Shown piece by piece: positions 43,835 through 51,594 of a stretch of DNA of 64,000 bases. The position numbers and the translations under genes were made by a program. The stretch's first letter is position 1. The number at the start of each line of letters is the position of its first letter. Location of the stretch: assembly GCA_964580185.1 (NCBI GenBank), contig CAZOJQ010000003.1:31062-95061 (forward strand). Direction: 5' to 3'. Source of the DNA: CAYWWY01 sp964580185 (lineage in GTDB: Bacteria; Thermotogota; Thermotogae; MWEM01). Under the pieces are notes generated by a model. It searched no databases. It had not been told where the DNA came from and saw only the letters and a program-made list of their open reading frames with translations.

Positions 43835-45923
43835 AGTCATCCTCTCTGGGCATTACATATGTAGTCCGTTGTGCAAACTCCGAACGCTTCCCATCATTCC
43901 AATGTTGAACGGGACGGTAATACCCCGTGATTCTTGAATAGATTTCTGCTGGATACCCACAAACCGGGCATTCTATCTTTTCCCCTTCCAGATAGCCATG
44001 CTCTGGGCATATGGAATAGGTAGGACTTAAGGTAAAGTACGGGACTGAATAGTTGCTTGTTATCGATTGGACAAGTTCGCGCGCGCTCTCCCACTCGCTG
44101 ATTCTCTCACCAAGAAAGAGGTGAAAAACCGTACCGCCTGTGTACAGTTTTTGAAGGGGTTCTTGAAGATCCAAAGCTTGAAAGACATCTTCGGTGAAGT
44201 GAACCGGCAAATGAGTGGAGTTTGTATAATAGGGTTGTTTGATACCGGAAGTGATGATTTCTGGATACCGGTTTTTGTCGTGCTTGGCTAATCGGTAGGA
44301 GGTGGACTCAGCGGGCGTTGCTTCTAGGTTATAAAGATTTCCTGTTTCTTCTTGGAAATCTTTTAACCGAGATCGCATGAAATGCAATACCTTCATTGCA
44401 AAACGGTGCGCTTCACTTTCATAAAGCGGTTTTTGGATCCAGCAGGCGTTTTGCGTTGTCTCATTCATGCCTACCAACCCGATGGTGGAAAAGTGATTGT
44501 TAAAGTCTTTGAGATATCGTTTGGTGTATGGGTATAACCCCTCGTGGTTGAGTCGTTCAATCACCCTTCGCTTAATCTCCAACGATCGTTTTGCTACGTC
44601 CATCGTTCGATTTAACCGGAGGAAGAATTCATCCTCCGTTTGGCTTAGAAAAGCCATTCTGGGAAGATTCAGGGTAACCACACCTATGGATCCAGTGAAC
44701 TCATCTGACCCAAAAAGACCGCCGCCTCTGCGCCGAAGTTCTCGTTTGTCAAGCTGAAGCCGACAGCACATGCTACGAACGTCGGATGGATCAAGTTCAG
44801 AGTTGACAAAATTCTGGAAAGAAGGAGTCCCATATTTGGCAGTCAGCGAGAACAGAAGGGACGCATTCTCGTTGTCCCAATTGAAGTCCTTCGTAATGTT
44901 ATATGTGGGGATCGGATACTGAAACCCTCTTCCCGCCGAGTCTCCTTCGATCATAATTTCTAAAAACGCCCGGTTGATTGCATCCATTTCCAATTGGCAA
45001 TCCCCGTAGGTAAAGCTTTGCTCTTTCCCGCCAACAATGGCAGGCTGACTCTTCAATGATTCCGGAACCACCCAATCCAAAGTGATGTTGGAGAAGGGGG
45101 ATTGCGTTCCCCATCGGCTGGGCGTATTCACACCGAAAATAAAGGATTGGATTGCTTGTTTGACCTCTTCATACCGCATCTGATCCCTTTTTACAAAAGG
45201 GGCAAGGTAGGTGTCAAACGAAGAGAACGCTTGAGCACCAGCCCATTCGTTCTGCAAAACCCCTAAAAAATTGACCATCTGGTTGACCAATGTAGAAAGA
45301 TGACGAGGAGGCGCGCTAGTAATCTTTCCTGGCACCCCGCCCAATCCTTCTTGGATCAGTTGTCTCAAGCTCCAGCCCGCGCAATATCCACAGAGCATCG
45401 AAAGGTCGTGAATGTGAAAATCTGCGTTTTTGTGGGATTCTGCGATTTCGTCGTCATACAGTTCATTGAGCCAATAGTTGGCAATGACTGTTCCGCTGTT
45501 ATGGAGGATTAAGCCACCGATCGAGTAAGAGACTGTCGAATTTTCTTTGACTCTCCAATCCAATTGAGTGAGATAATCGTTGACAGTCCGTGAAAAATTC
45601 AGCATGGTTGTGTCGAGATTCCGTATTTTTTCATGCTGATTCCTATAGAGAATATACGCTTTGGCTACCCGGGAAAACCCAGACTCTACCAATACTTGTT
45701 CAACGGCATCCTGAATGTTCTCCAAATGGACTACGTTGTTTTTGATCGAAGGTTGAATGGATGCCGATACCCGAAGCGCTAGAAGGGTAAGGATGTCTTC
45801 GCTGTAGGTGGTTTTCGTTGCATCAAAGGCTTTGCGTATCGCGGTCTGGATTTTTTGGATATCAAAAAGAACTTTTCCCCCGCCCCTTTTCTGAACAACC
45901 AATGCACTGGTATCTACCATTTT
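43746..45923 (-). CDS. nrdD: anaerobic ribonucleoside-triphosphate reductase
   Basis: A 725-residue class III reductase. An N-terminal ATP-cone regulatory domain (VVQKRGGGKVLFDIQKIQTAIRKAF) is followed by the catalytic barrel. A zinc site (CPEHGYLEGEKIECPVCG) and the glycyl-radical motif SRITGYYRPVQHWNDGKRSEF come near the C terminus. About 30 residues extend past the usual end, in the region overlapping nrdG. It makes deoxynucleotides only without oxygen. The start at 45923 follows GGGGGGATC. Two NrdR boxes and a consensus promoter precede it. Confidence 0.96.
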   Translation of the reverse strand, partial: KMVDTSALVVQKRGGGKVLFDIQKIQTAIRKAFDATKTTYSEDILTLLALRVSASIQPSIKNNVVHLENIQDAVEQVLVESGFSRVAKAYILYRNQHEKIRNLDTTMLNFSRTVNDYLTQLDWRVKENSTVSYSIGGLILHNSGTVIANYWLNELYDDEIAESHKNADFHIHDLSMLCGYCAGWSLRQLIQEGLGGVPGKITSAPPRHLSTLVNQMVNFLGVLQNEWAGAQAFSSFDTYLAPFVKRDQMRYEEVKQAIQSFIFGVNTPSRWGTQSPFSNITLDWVVPESLKSQPAIVGGKEQSFTYGDCQLEMDAINRAFLEIMIEGDSAGRGFQYPIPTYNITKDFNWDNENASLLFSLTAKYGTPSFQNFVNSELDPSDVRSMCCRLQLDKRELRRRGGGLFGSDEFTGSIGVVTLNLPRMAFLSQTEDEFFLRLNRTMDVAKRSLEIKRRVIERLNHEGLYPYTKRYLKDFNNHFSTIGLVGMNETTQNACWIQKPLYESEAHRFAMKVLHFMRSRLKDFQEETGNLYNLEATPAESTSYRLAKHDKNRYPEIITSGIKQPYYTNSTHLPVHFTEDVFQALDLQEPLQKLYTGGTVFHLFLGERISEWESARELVQSITSNYSVPYFTLSPTYSICPEHGYLEGEKIECPVCGYPAEIYSRITGYYRPVQHWNDGKRSEFAQRTTYVMPREDDYEVQRLAKSKSQRLPEEDLVGTIYLDLQF

Positions 45924-45953
45924 TGATCCCCCCAGAACAGATATGATACCCAT

Positions 45954-46004
45954 ATTATACTACATATTGTGTAGGTTGTCAATAGGTAACACAACATATT
46001 GTGT
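45954..46004 (-). promoter_or_regulatory. nrdD promoter with two NrdR boxes
   Basis: Minus strand TTGACA (45977-45982), a 17-base spacer and TATAAT (45954-45959). An NrdR box ACACAATATGTTGTGT spans 45989-46004. A second, ACACAATATGTAGTAT, spans 45957-45972 and overlaps the -10. The centres are 32 bases (three helical turns) apart, the usual NrdR arrangement. Confidence 0.88.
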
Positions 46005-47303
46005 TTAGAAGCCAAAATGGATGATTCGAAAGTCTTTGTATCTTCGTCCATCTTCTCCGGCGACTTCTCCTCCGGAAACAGAATACTCCCCTCCAGCGAG
46101 CGTAAAGGTTCCGTCTGCATTCATGACGACCATTTCGGCTCCTTCGTCCGCAGTGGTTCCAATCGTATGTTGACGAAGGAGCGTTCCCGTACGAGAGAGT
46201 CGGAGCACCCAAATGTCTCTCCCCCCATGGTGGGTTCGCACATCTCCATCATTGGATTCGGTAATCCCGACCACAACAAATCCTCCGTCTCTTGTTTCGG
46301 TTATGGAGTAAGCCTTATCAAATCGAGATCCCCCATAAGACCGCTCCCAAAGAAGAGTGCCGTTCCGATCGATTTTTACAATCCAAAAGTCTTGATTGCC
46401 TTTCGGTTTGGATACGTCTCCATCCGGAGAACTAGACCCACCCGCAATGACAAACCCTCCATCCATTGTAGCTACCATAGATCGTGGTTCGTCCCATCCT
46501 CTTCCCCCATAATTTTGCTCCCACTGAATATTCCCTTGTCGATCAAGTTTGGCAACCCAATAATCTCCATTTCCGTAATGATCCGAAACATCACCATTGT
46601 TAGAAAATGTATAACCGACGACAGCATACGATTGATCTCGTAGTTGAACAATGTCATAGGGTTGATCATACCGGGATCCGCCTAAAGTTCTTTCCCAAAG
46701 GATGGTTCCTTGGCGATCTAAACGAACGACCCAGAAATCTTTACCCCCTTTATGGTTGCTAACATCATGATTGTTGGAAAAGGTATATCCCGTAAAGATA
46801 TAGCCACCGGCATTGTCTTCCGTAATTTTTCTCGGTGAGTCTCCTTGAGACCCTCCGTAACAACGACTCCATTGGATTTCCCCACTAGGATCGAGTTTGG
46901 CGATCCAGATGTCCCATGTTCCATGATTTCCCGAGATATCGTATTCGTTGGAAGATGTAGCAGCAGCCAGGATATAACCGCCGTCGGATGTTTGTTCGAT
47001 CCAGTATCCTCGGTCGTGTCTTCTTCCTCCATAGTTCCGTTGCCATTCGATTTTCCCTTGAGAGTTCAATTTGATTACCCAAATATCTTCTCCCCCATAA
47101 TTTCCTGTGAGATTGCCGGAGCGTGACGTTGTGATCCCGGTTGCGATCCATCCACCATCTCGAGTTGGTTGAATACATCGGATGGAGTCGTTTCCTTCTC
47201 CCCCGAAAGTATGATCAAAAATGACACGAAACTGCTGAGTGAAGGTGATTGTAGTTGCCAGTAAAAGAACAAGACAACAAAGAACGGGTATTGTTTTTTT
47301 CAT
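46005..47303 (-). CDS. exported seven-repeat beta-propeller-like protein
   Basis: A 432-residue secreted protein. A signal peptide (MKKTIPVLCCLVLLLATTITFT) is followed by seven tandem repeats of about 58 residues. Their shared pattern is GGS..D....I..T.DGG....G.T.SNDGDV...HGG.D.WVVKLD..G.I.WERxY. Seven units of this length fit a seven-bladed propeller. The last repeat lacks its final strand, and a similar strand (FRVIFDHTFGG) comes directly after the signal peptide, as expected for ring closure. The function is unknown. The stop abuts the upstream NrdR box of nrdD. AAAGGAGG precedes the ATG. Confidence 0.85.
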   Translation of the reverse strand: MKKTIPVLCCLVLLLATTITFTQQFRVIFDHTFGGEGNDSIRCIQPTRDGGWIATGITTSRSGNLTGNYGGEDIWVIKLNSQGKIEWQRNYGGRRHDRGYWIEQTSDGGYILAAATSSNEYDISGNHGTWDIWIAKLDPSGEIQWSRCYGGSQGDSPRKITEDNAGGYIFTGYTFSNNHDVSNHKGGKDFWVVRLDRQGTILWERTLGGSRYDQPYDIVQLRDQSYAVVGYTFSNNGDVSDHYGNGDYWVAKLDRQGNIQWEQNYGGRGWDEPRSMVATMDGGFVIAGGSSSPDGDVSKPKGNQDFWIVKIDRNGTLLWERSYGGSRFDKAYSITETRDGGFVVVGITESNDGDVRTHHGGRDIWVLRLSRTGTLLRQHTIGTTADEGAEMVVMNADGTFTLAGGEYSVSGGEVAGEDGRRYKDFRIIHFGF

Positions 47304-47371
47304 AGACTTCCTCCTTTAGGTACGGATCAGTTTTTGGATTTGGTACTTTTACGGGTTATTGCGAGACTTAC

Positions 47372-47935
47372 TCAGGTTCGTAAGGATTCCCCTACCTTCC
47401 AGGCTTTGGCAACGCGTTTTTCCAGAGACCAGTAGCTTCCATCTGCCATACAGAAGATAAAAGGGTGGATCTTCGCGAAATCCGGTTTTCCATCGGTCAA
47501 AAATTCGGGATCAGAATACATACCCTCGACTCTTCCGATAAACAAAGGGTCACCGTTAATTTCTATGGTTTCTGAAAGAGCACACTCAAAAGCGATCCCG
47601 CATCCTTCGATCATGGGAACCTTTTTTTTGTCCCCATAAAACACAGGGAATACCTTCGATTTATCCGTTTCTTTCCCAGAGACCATACCTACGTAATCTG
47701 TGGACTCCATCTGTCTGATCGTGGGTAGATTGACGCTGAACCATCCGGCATTCCGGATCGCTTTGGATGTATGATGGTTTTTCGACAGCACAATCCCGAT
47801 CATGGGGGGGTTGTACTCCAGCTGCATACACCAAGCCACTGTCATCCAATTGATTTGCCCCATATCCTCCGTGCCCACGACAATTGTTGGCATCGGGAAA
47901 TTGGCAAATTGTTTTCTGATGTTGAGTGCTTCCAT
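47372..47935 (-). CDS. flavin reductase-like (FMN-binding split barrel) protein
   Basis: A 187-residue flavin reductase domain protein, with the FMN-site features NWMTVAWCMQLEYNPPMIGIVLSKNHHTSKAI and GWFSVNLPT typical of this fold in anaerobes. It probably binds FMN and transfers electrons to or from NAD(P)H, rubredoxin or another partner. The specific role is unknown. The start at 47935 follows AAGGAGG. It lies 21 bases from malQ with the same orientation. Confidence 0.87.
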   Translation of the reverse strand: MEALNIRKQFANFPMPTIVVGTEDMGQINWMTVAWCMQLEYNPPMIGIVLSKNHHTSKAIRNAGWFSVNLPTIRQMESTDYVGMVSGKETDKSKVFPVFYGDKKKVPMIEGCGIAFECALSETIEINGDPLFIGRVEGMYSDPEFLTDGKPDFAKIHPFIFCMADGSYWSLEKRVAKAWKVGESLRT

Positions 47936-47956
47936 GTTCCAACCTCCTTTTTTCGA

Positions 47957-49462
47957 CTATTCGCACCGACCATATAACTCAGTAAGATGTCCCAAACGGT
48001 CTGTAATAAAGTCATTAAGGTGCTCTGGCAAAAAACGCCACAGCCAATTCCCCCCTACCACCCCCGGTATGTTCATACGAGAAGTACTACCTAAAGAAAG
48101 AATGTCTTGCAGAGGGGTAATCGCAAGATCGGCAATGGATGACCAGGCCAATCGAATCATGTCCCAGGAGATGTCCTCTCCGCTGCAAGCCATGTACCTT
48201 CTCATAAAATCCCTTTCATACTCACTGGCTTTTTCATAGAATCCCCGGCTCGTATCGTTGTCATGAGTTCCTGTATAGACGACGGTATTGGGATCTTCAT
48301 AATTATGAGGCAGGAACCGAGACTCAACTCCTCCCCCAAACGCGAACTGCAATACGCGCATTCCGGGAAATCCGTAATGTTCGCGAAGAGCGTCGACTTC
48401 CGGGGTAATCACACCAAGATCTTCCGCGATGATGGGGAGCGTACCCATATCGTCCTGCAAATGGTCAAACAAGTCATATCCCGGACCTTTGACCCACCTC
48501 CCGATTTCCGCTGTTGGATTGGCTGCTGGGATTTCCCAATAGGCTTCGAAACCTCGAAAGTGATCAATCCGAACCAAATCGACCAAATCCAAAATAGCGA
48601 TCAGCCGCTTTTTCCACCAAGCGTAATGCTGTTTTTGGTGCGTCGCCCACTCATAGAGGGGATTCCCCCATAATTGTCCGGTTGCCGAAAAATAATCCGG
48701 CGGGACACCGGCAACTGCTTTCGGTTTCCGGGTTTCATCAACTATAAATCCTTCTGGAAATCCCCAGATATCTGAAGAGTCGCTGGAAATAAAAATGGGG
48801 ATGTCACCAATGAAGCAAATCCCGTTTTGCCTGGCATACTCCCGAAGGCTCGTCCATTGATGAAAAAACAAGAATTGGGTAAATTTTTGCTGTTGGATTT
48901 CTCGGGAAAGACGATCCCGTTCTTTGCGAATTCGATCAAGTGAACGCATGATCAGTTTTTCTTCCCAACTTAACCAACTTTCCATATGATGCTCTTCTTT
49001 GATCGCCATAAACAAAGCATAATCCTCCAACCATTCTGCTTCGGTATGGCAAAACTTTTCAAAAGAGGATTGCAACGATCTCGCCCAACCGGACTCAAAA
49101 TGCTGGTATGCTTTGGATAATAATCCCATCTTATAGGTGATTACGCGCCCATACTCTACATAATCGGGTGAGAAGGATGGGGGATCAGCCTCTTCCTGAG
49201 TCAGTAATCCCTCTTCAACCAATTTTTCGGGACTGATCAGATACGGATTTCCAGCAAAAGCAGAAAAACACTGATATGGAGAATCTGCAAACCCTGTTGG
49301 TCCGAGGGGAAGGAATTGCCACCATTTCTGGCGAGATCGGTGGAGAAAATCAATCCAACGGTACGCCCATGGTCCTAGATCACCAATCCCATACTCGCTG
49401 GGTAACGAGGTTGGATGGAGTAAAATCCCGCTGCTCCTCTGAAAAAGGGTATTCTGGCTCAT
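47957..49462 (-). CDS. malQ: 4-alpha-glucanotransferase (GH77 amylomaltase)
   Basis: A 501-residue GH77 enzyme transferring glucan segments between alpha-1,4 chains. It shows SGILLHPTSLPSEYGIGDLG at the N terminus. The catalytic nucleophile Asp is in VRIDHFRGFEAYW, the acid/base Glu in IIAEDLG, and the stabilising Asp in GTHDNDT. Length and motifs are normal. A TGT-TATAAT promoter is ~50 bases upstream. It is part of alpha-glucan metabolism; no maltose transporter or phosphorylase is adjacent. Confidence 0.96.
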   Translation of the reverse strand: MSQNTLFQRSSGILLHPTSLPSEYGIGDLGPWAYRWIDFLHRSRQKWWQFLPLGPTGFADSPYQCFSAFAGNPYLISPEKLVEEGLLTQEEADPPSFSPDYVEYGRVITYKMGLLSKAYQHFESGWARSLQSSFEKFCHTEAEWLEDYALFMAIKEEHHMESWLSWEEKLIMRSLDRIRKERDRLSREIQQQKFTQFLFFHQWTSLREYARQNGICFIGDIPIFISSDSSDIWGFPEGFIVDETRKPKAVAGVPPDYFSATGQLWGNPLYEWATHQKQHYAWWKKRLIAILDLVDLVRIDHFRGFEAYWEIPAANPTAEIGRWVKGPGYDLFDHLQDDMGTLPIIAEDLGVITPEVDALREHYGFPGMRVLQFAFGGGVESRFLPHNYEDPNTVVYTGTHDNDTSRGFYEKASEYERDFMRRYMACSGEDISWDMIRLAWSSIADLAITPLQDILSLGSTSRMNIPGVVGGNWLWRFLPEHLNDFITDRLGHLTELYGRCE

Positions 49463-49510
49463 AGTCTCTCCTTTTTTGGCAAAGATCCGTCTCGGTTTGC
49501 CTTCCGACCT

Positions 49511-49519
49511 ATTATAACA
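49511..49519 (-). promoter_or_regulatory. extended -10 promoter of malQ
   Basis: Minus-strand TGT-TATAAT, divergent from the nucleoside phosphorylase promoter. Confidence 0.5.
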
Positions 49520-49534
49520 AAAAGCGGAGGGTTA

Positions 49535-49543
49535 TGGTATACT
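49535..49543 (+). promoter_or_regulatory. extended -10 promoter of the nucleoside phosphorylase operon
   Basis: TGG-TATACT, 39 bases before the GTG start at 49583. No clear -35 is seen. Confidence 0.55.
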
Positions 49544-49582
49544 TCTGTTTGGAGCGAATTACATGCACAAGGAGGCGTTTTT

Positions 49583-50407
49583 GTGAAAAAGCCCGCTCAG
49601 ATTGCCGAAGCACAAACGTTTCTCGAAAGAGCGATGGAAGGAAGAAGCCCTAAGATCGGAATGGTTTTAGGGTCAGGTCTGGGGTCTTTGGCGAATTCCT
49701 TTGGGAATCGGATCGAAGTCCCATATGAAACGATTCCCCATTTTCTTCGTTCTACTGCGATTGGCCATGCTGGTAAGCTGGTAATCGGGGAGTTCGCTGG
49801 ACAACAAGTAGTTGCCATGCAGGGAAGATTTCATCTATATGAAGGATATCATGCGGACGATGTCGTATTTCCGATCTACGCAATGAAGGCGATTGGTGTG
49901 AATGGATTGATCCTTACAAATGCCGCTGGAGGGATTAATTTGAGTTTCCAACCCGGTGATTTGGTAGTCATCAATGATATTATCAATTTTTCGGGCAGGA
50001 ATCCGCTTGTAGGTCCCAACGATGATTCCATTGGTCCGCGTTTCCCTGATATGTCCTGTGTGCTTGATCCTGAATGGGTTTTCAAGGTGAATGCTTCAGA
50101 AAAAGCTCGGGGCAAGGAGTTAAAGCAAGGAGTATATGTATTCTGTCTTGGGCCCAATTATGAGTCCCCCGCAGAGATTCGGGCTATGCGAGGGTTTGGC
50201 GCAGATTTGGTTGGTATGTCAACTGTTCCTGAAATGATTGCAGCCAAACATTGTGGTTTACGGCTTTTCGGAATTTCCTGCGTTACAAATATGGCAGCTG
50301 GGGTTCTTCCCCAGCCCCTCACGCATCAAGAAGTCTTAGAAACAGCCAACCGTGTGAAAGAACACTTTTCCAAACTAATCCACACGGTTGTCGAAATGTT
50401 TGAATGA
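49583..50407 (+). CDS. punA: purine nucleoside phosphorylase (trimeric PNP type)
   Basis: A 274-residue phosphorylase cleaving inosine/guanosine with phosphate. The family motifs are MVLGSGLGSLAN, the GRFHLYEGYHADDVVFPI phosphate/ribose region, LTNAAGGIN, and CLGPNYESPAEIRAMRGFGADLVGMSTVPE, the PNP/MTAP signature. A downstream SCVTNMAAG carries the Asn that contacts the purine and favours 6-oxopurines. The start is GTG 49583 behind AAGGAGG. It overlaps the next gene by 4 bases. Confidence 0.95.
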   Translation: MKKPAQIAEAQTFLERAMEGRSPKIGMVLGSGLGSLANSFGNRIEVPYETIPHFLRSTAIGHAGKLVIGEFAGQQVVAMQGRFHLYEGYHADDVVFPIYAMKAIGVNGLILTNAAGGINLSFQPGDLVVINDIINFSGRNPLVGPNDDSIGPRFPDMSCVLDPEWVFKVNASEKARGKELKQGVYVFCLGPNYESPAEIRAMRGFGADLVGMSTVPEMIAAKHCGLRLFGISCVTNMAAGVLPQPLTHQEVLETANRVKEHFSKLIHTVVEMFE

Positions 50408-51585
50408 ATCTGATTTTCGCAAAAAAAGGAAAAGCGGAGAAAGTTCAAAACTTCTATCTATGGCTTTTCCATGATGAAGTGGAACGGGTTATCCTCGATT
50501 CACCGATGGGGATTGCCAATTTGTTTTCCCATAATCAAGAGTTTGTTGGTAAAGGACTTTTTATCCAAGGGGCTTCGAAAACCTTTCGTTTGCTTACCCA
50601 TATTGATGAGCCCATCGGGTTTCCTTTCTTTCTCAGAAGAATTCAAAAAGCCCTTTCAGTAAGGAGAGCAAGAGGGCATTCTTCTTGGTTCCGATTGATT
50701 CATGGTGAAGGAGACCTTCTGCCCGGGATTATTGCGGATTATTATCAGGGAACGCTGATGATTCAACTTCGGCATCCTGTATGGGAAGCGTATCGATCTT
50801 CTCTTATCGATGCTTTCCGGTCCACGCTTGGAGACGCTCTTGTCGGGATCTATGAGCGGAGCGATTTCGAGTCATCTCCTGAAATCGGGCTGAAACGTCA
50901 TGTAGGAGTGCTCTGGGGTATTCCAAACCACCAACAGGTCTTCCAGGAACATGAGTTGACCTTCTCGGCTCATCTTCTGAAAGGGCAAAAAACCGGTTTT
51001 TTCCTGGATCAAAAAGATGGAAGACAGTTTTTCAACGAGTACCTTCGCGGAGCCGATTTGAAAGAATCTTCAGGATTAGACCTATTCTGTTATACCGGTT
51101 CTTTTGCGCTGAATATGGCCAAATGGGGAATCCGATCCATCGGAATCGATAAATCCGTTGAAGACATCCTTTTGGCCAAAGAAAACGCAAAAAGGAACCG
51201 TCTGGATTCAAGGGTACAGTTTGAGTGCGCCGATGCTTTTACTTGGTTGGATCAAGACAATGGAAAATATAAAGTCCTCTTCATCGATCCCCCGGCTTTA
51301 GTGAAAAACAAAAGCGAGGTGTTTGCGGGGAAACGGAAGATGATTTCTTTGGTGACGAAAGCAATGGAACACATTGATTATCCTGGACTGATGGGTTTAT
51401 GTAGTTGCTCGTATCATTTTGGTTGGAATGAAATGGAAGAAGTATTGAGAAAATCAGCCTTCTCTACTAGGAAACTAGTACGGGTTATTGGCCAAACCAT
51501 TCAATCTACAGATCATCCATGGTTGTTACAGATGCCGGAAACCTTGTATCTCCGTTGTTATTGGGTAGAAGTGGATCAAGACTAG
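50404..51585 (+). CDS. RlmI/RlmK-type class I rRNA methyltransferase
   Basis: A 393-residue methyltransferase of the RlmI (YccW) family. The N-terminal region resembles a short PUA domain (VILDSPMGIANLFSHNQEFVGKG). It is followed by the EEHGL-like central domain (YERSDFESSPEIGLKRHVG; GQKTGFFLDQKD) and a Rossmann domain with motif I LDLFCYTGSFALNMAK. The catalytic region is FIDPPALVKNKSE, with CSCSYHF later supplying the conserved Cys. It probably makes 5-methylcytosine in 23S rRNA; the exact position is unknown. It is coupled to punA. Confidence 0.9.
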   Translation: MNLIFAKKGKAEKVQNFYLWLFHDEVERVILDSPMGIANLFSHNQEFVGKGLFIQGASKTFRLLTHIDEPIGFPFFLRRIQKALSVRRARGHSSWFRLIHGEGDLLPGIIADYYQGTLMIQLRHPVWEAYRSSLIDAFRSTLGDALVGIYERSDFESSPEIGLKRHVGVLWGIPNHQQVFQEHELTFSAHLLKGQKTGFFLDQKDGRQFFNEYLRGADLKESSGLDLFCYTGSFALNMAKWGIRSIGIDKSVEDILLAKENAKRNRLDSRVQFECADAFTWLDQDNGKYKVLFIDPPALVKNKSEVFAGKRKMISLVTKAMEHIDYPGLMGLCSCSYHFGWNEMEEVLRKSAFSTRKLVRVIGQTIQSTDHPWLLQMPETLYLRCYWVEVDQD

Positions 51586-51594
51586 TCAGGAGGA

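Noticed and set aside
45999..46643. A 214-codon plus-strand frame opposite the repeat propeller gene
   Set aside because: It reflects the repetitive codons of the propeller read backwards and has no promoter or family match.
46005..47303. The ~174-base DNA periodicity as a possible CRISPR or satellite repeat
   Set aside because: The period is a multiple of three and follows protein repeats of 58 residues, so it is a coding repeat.
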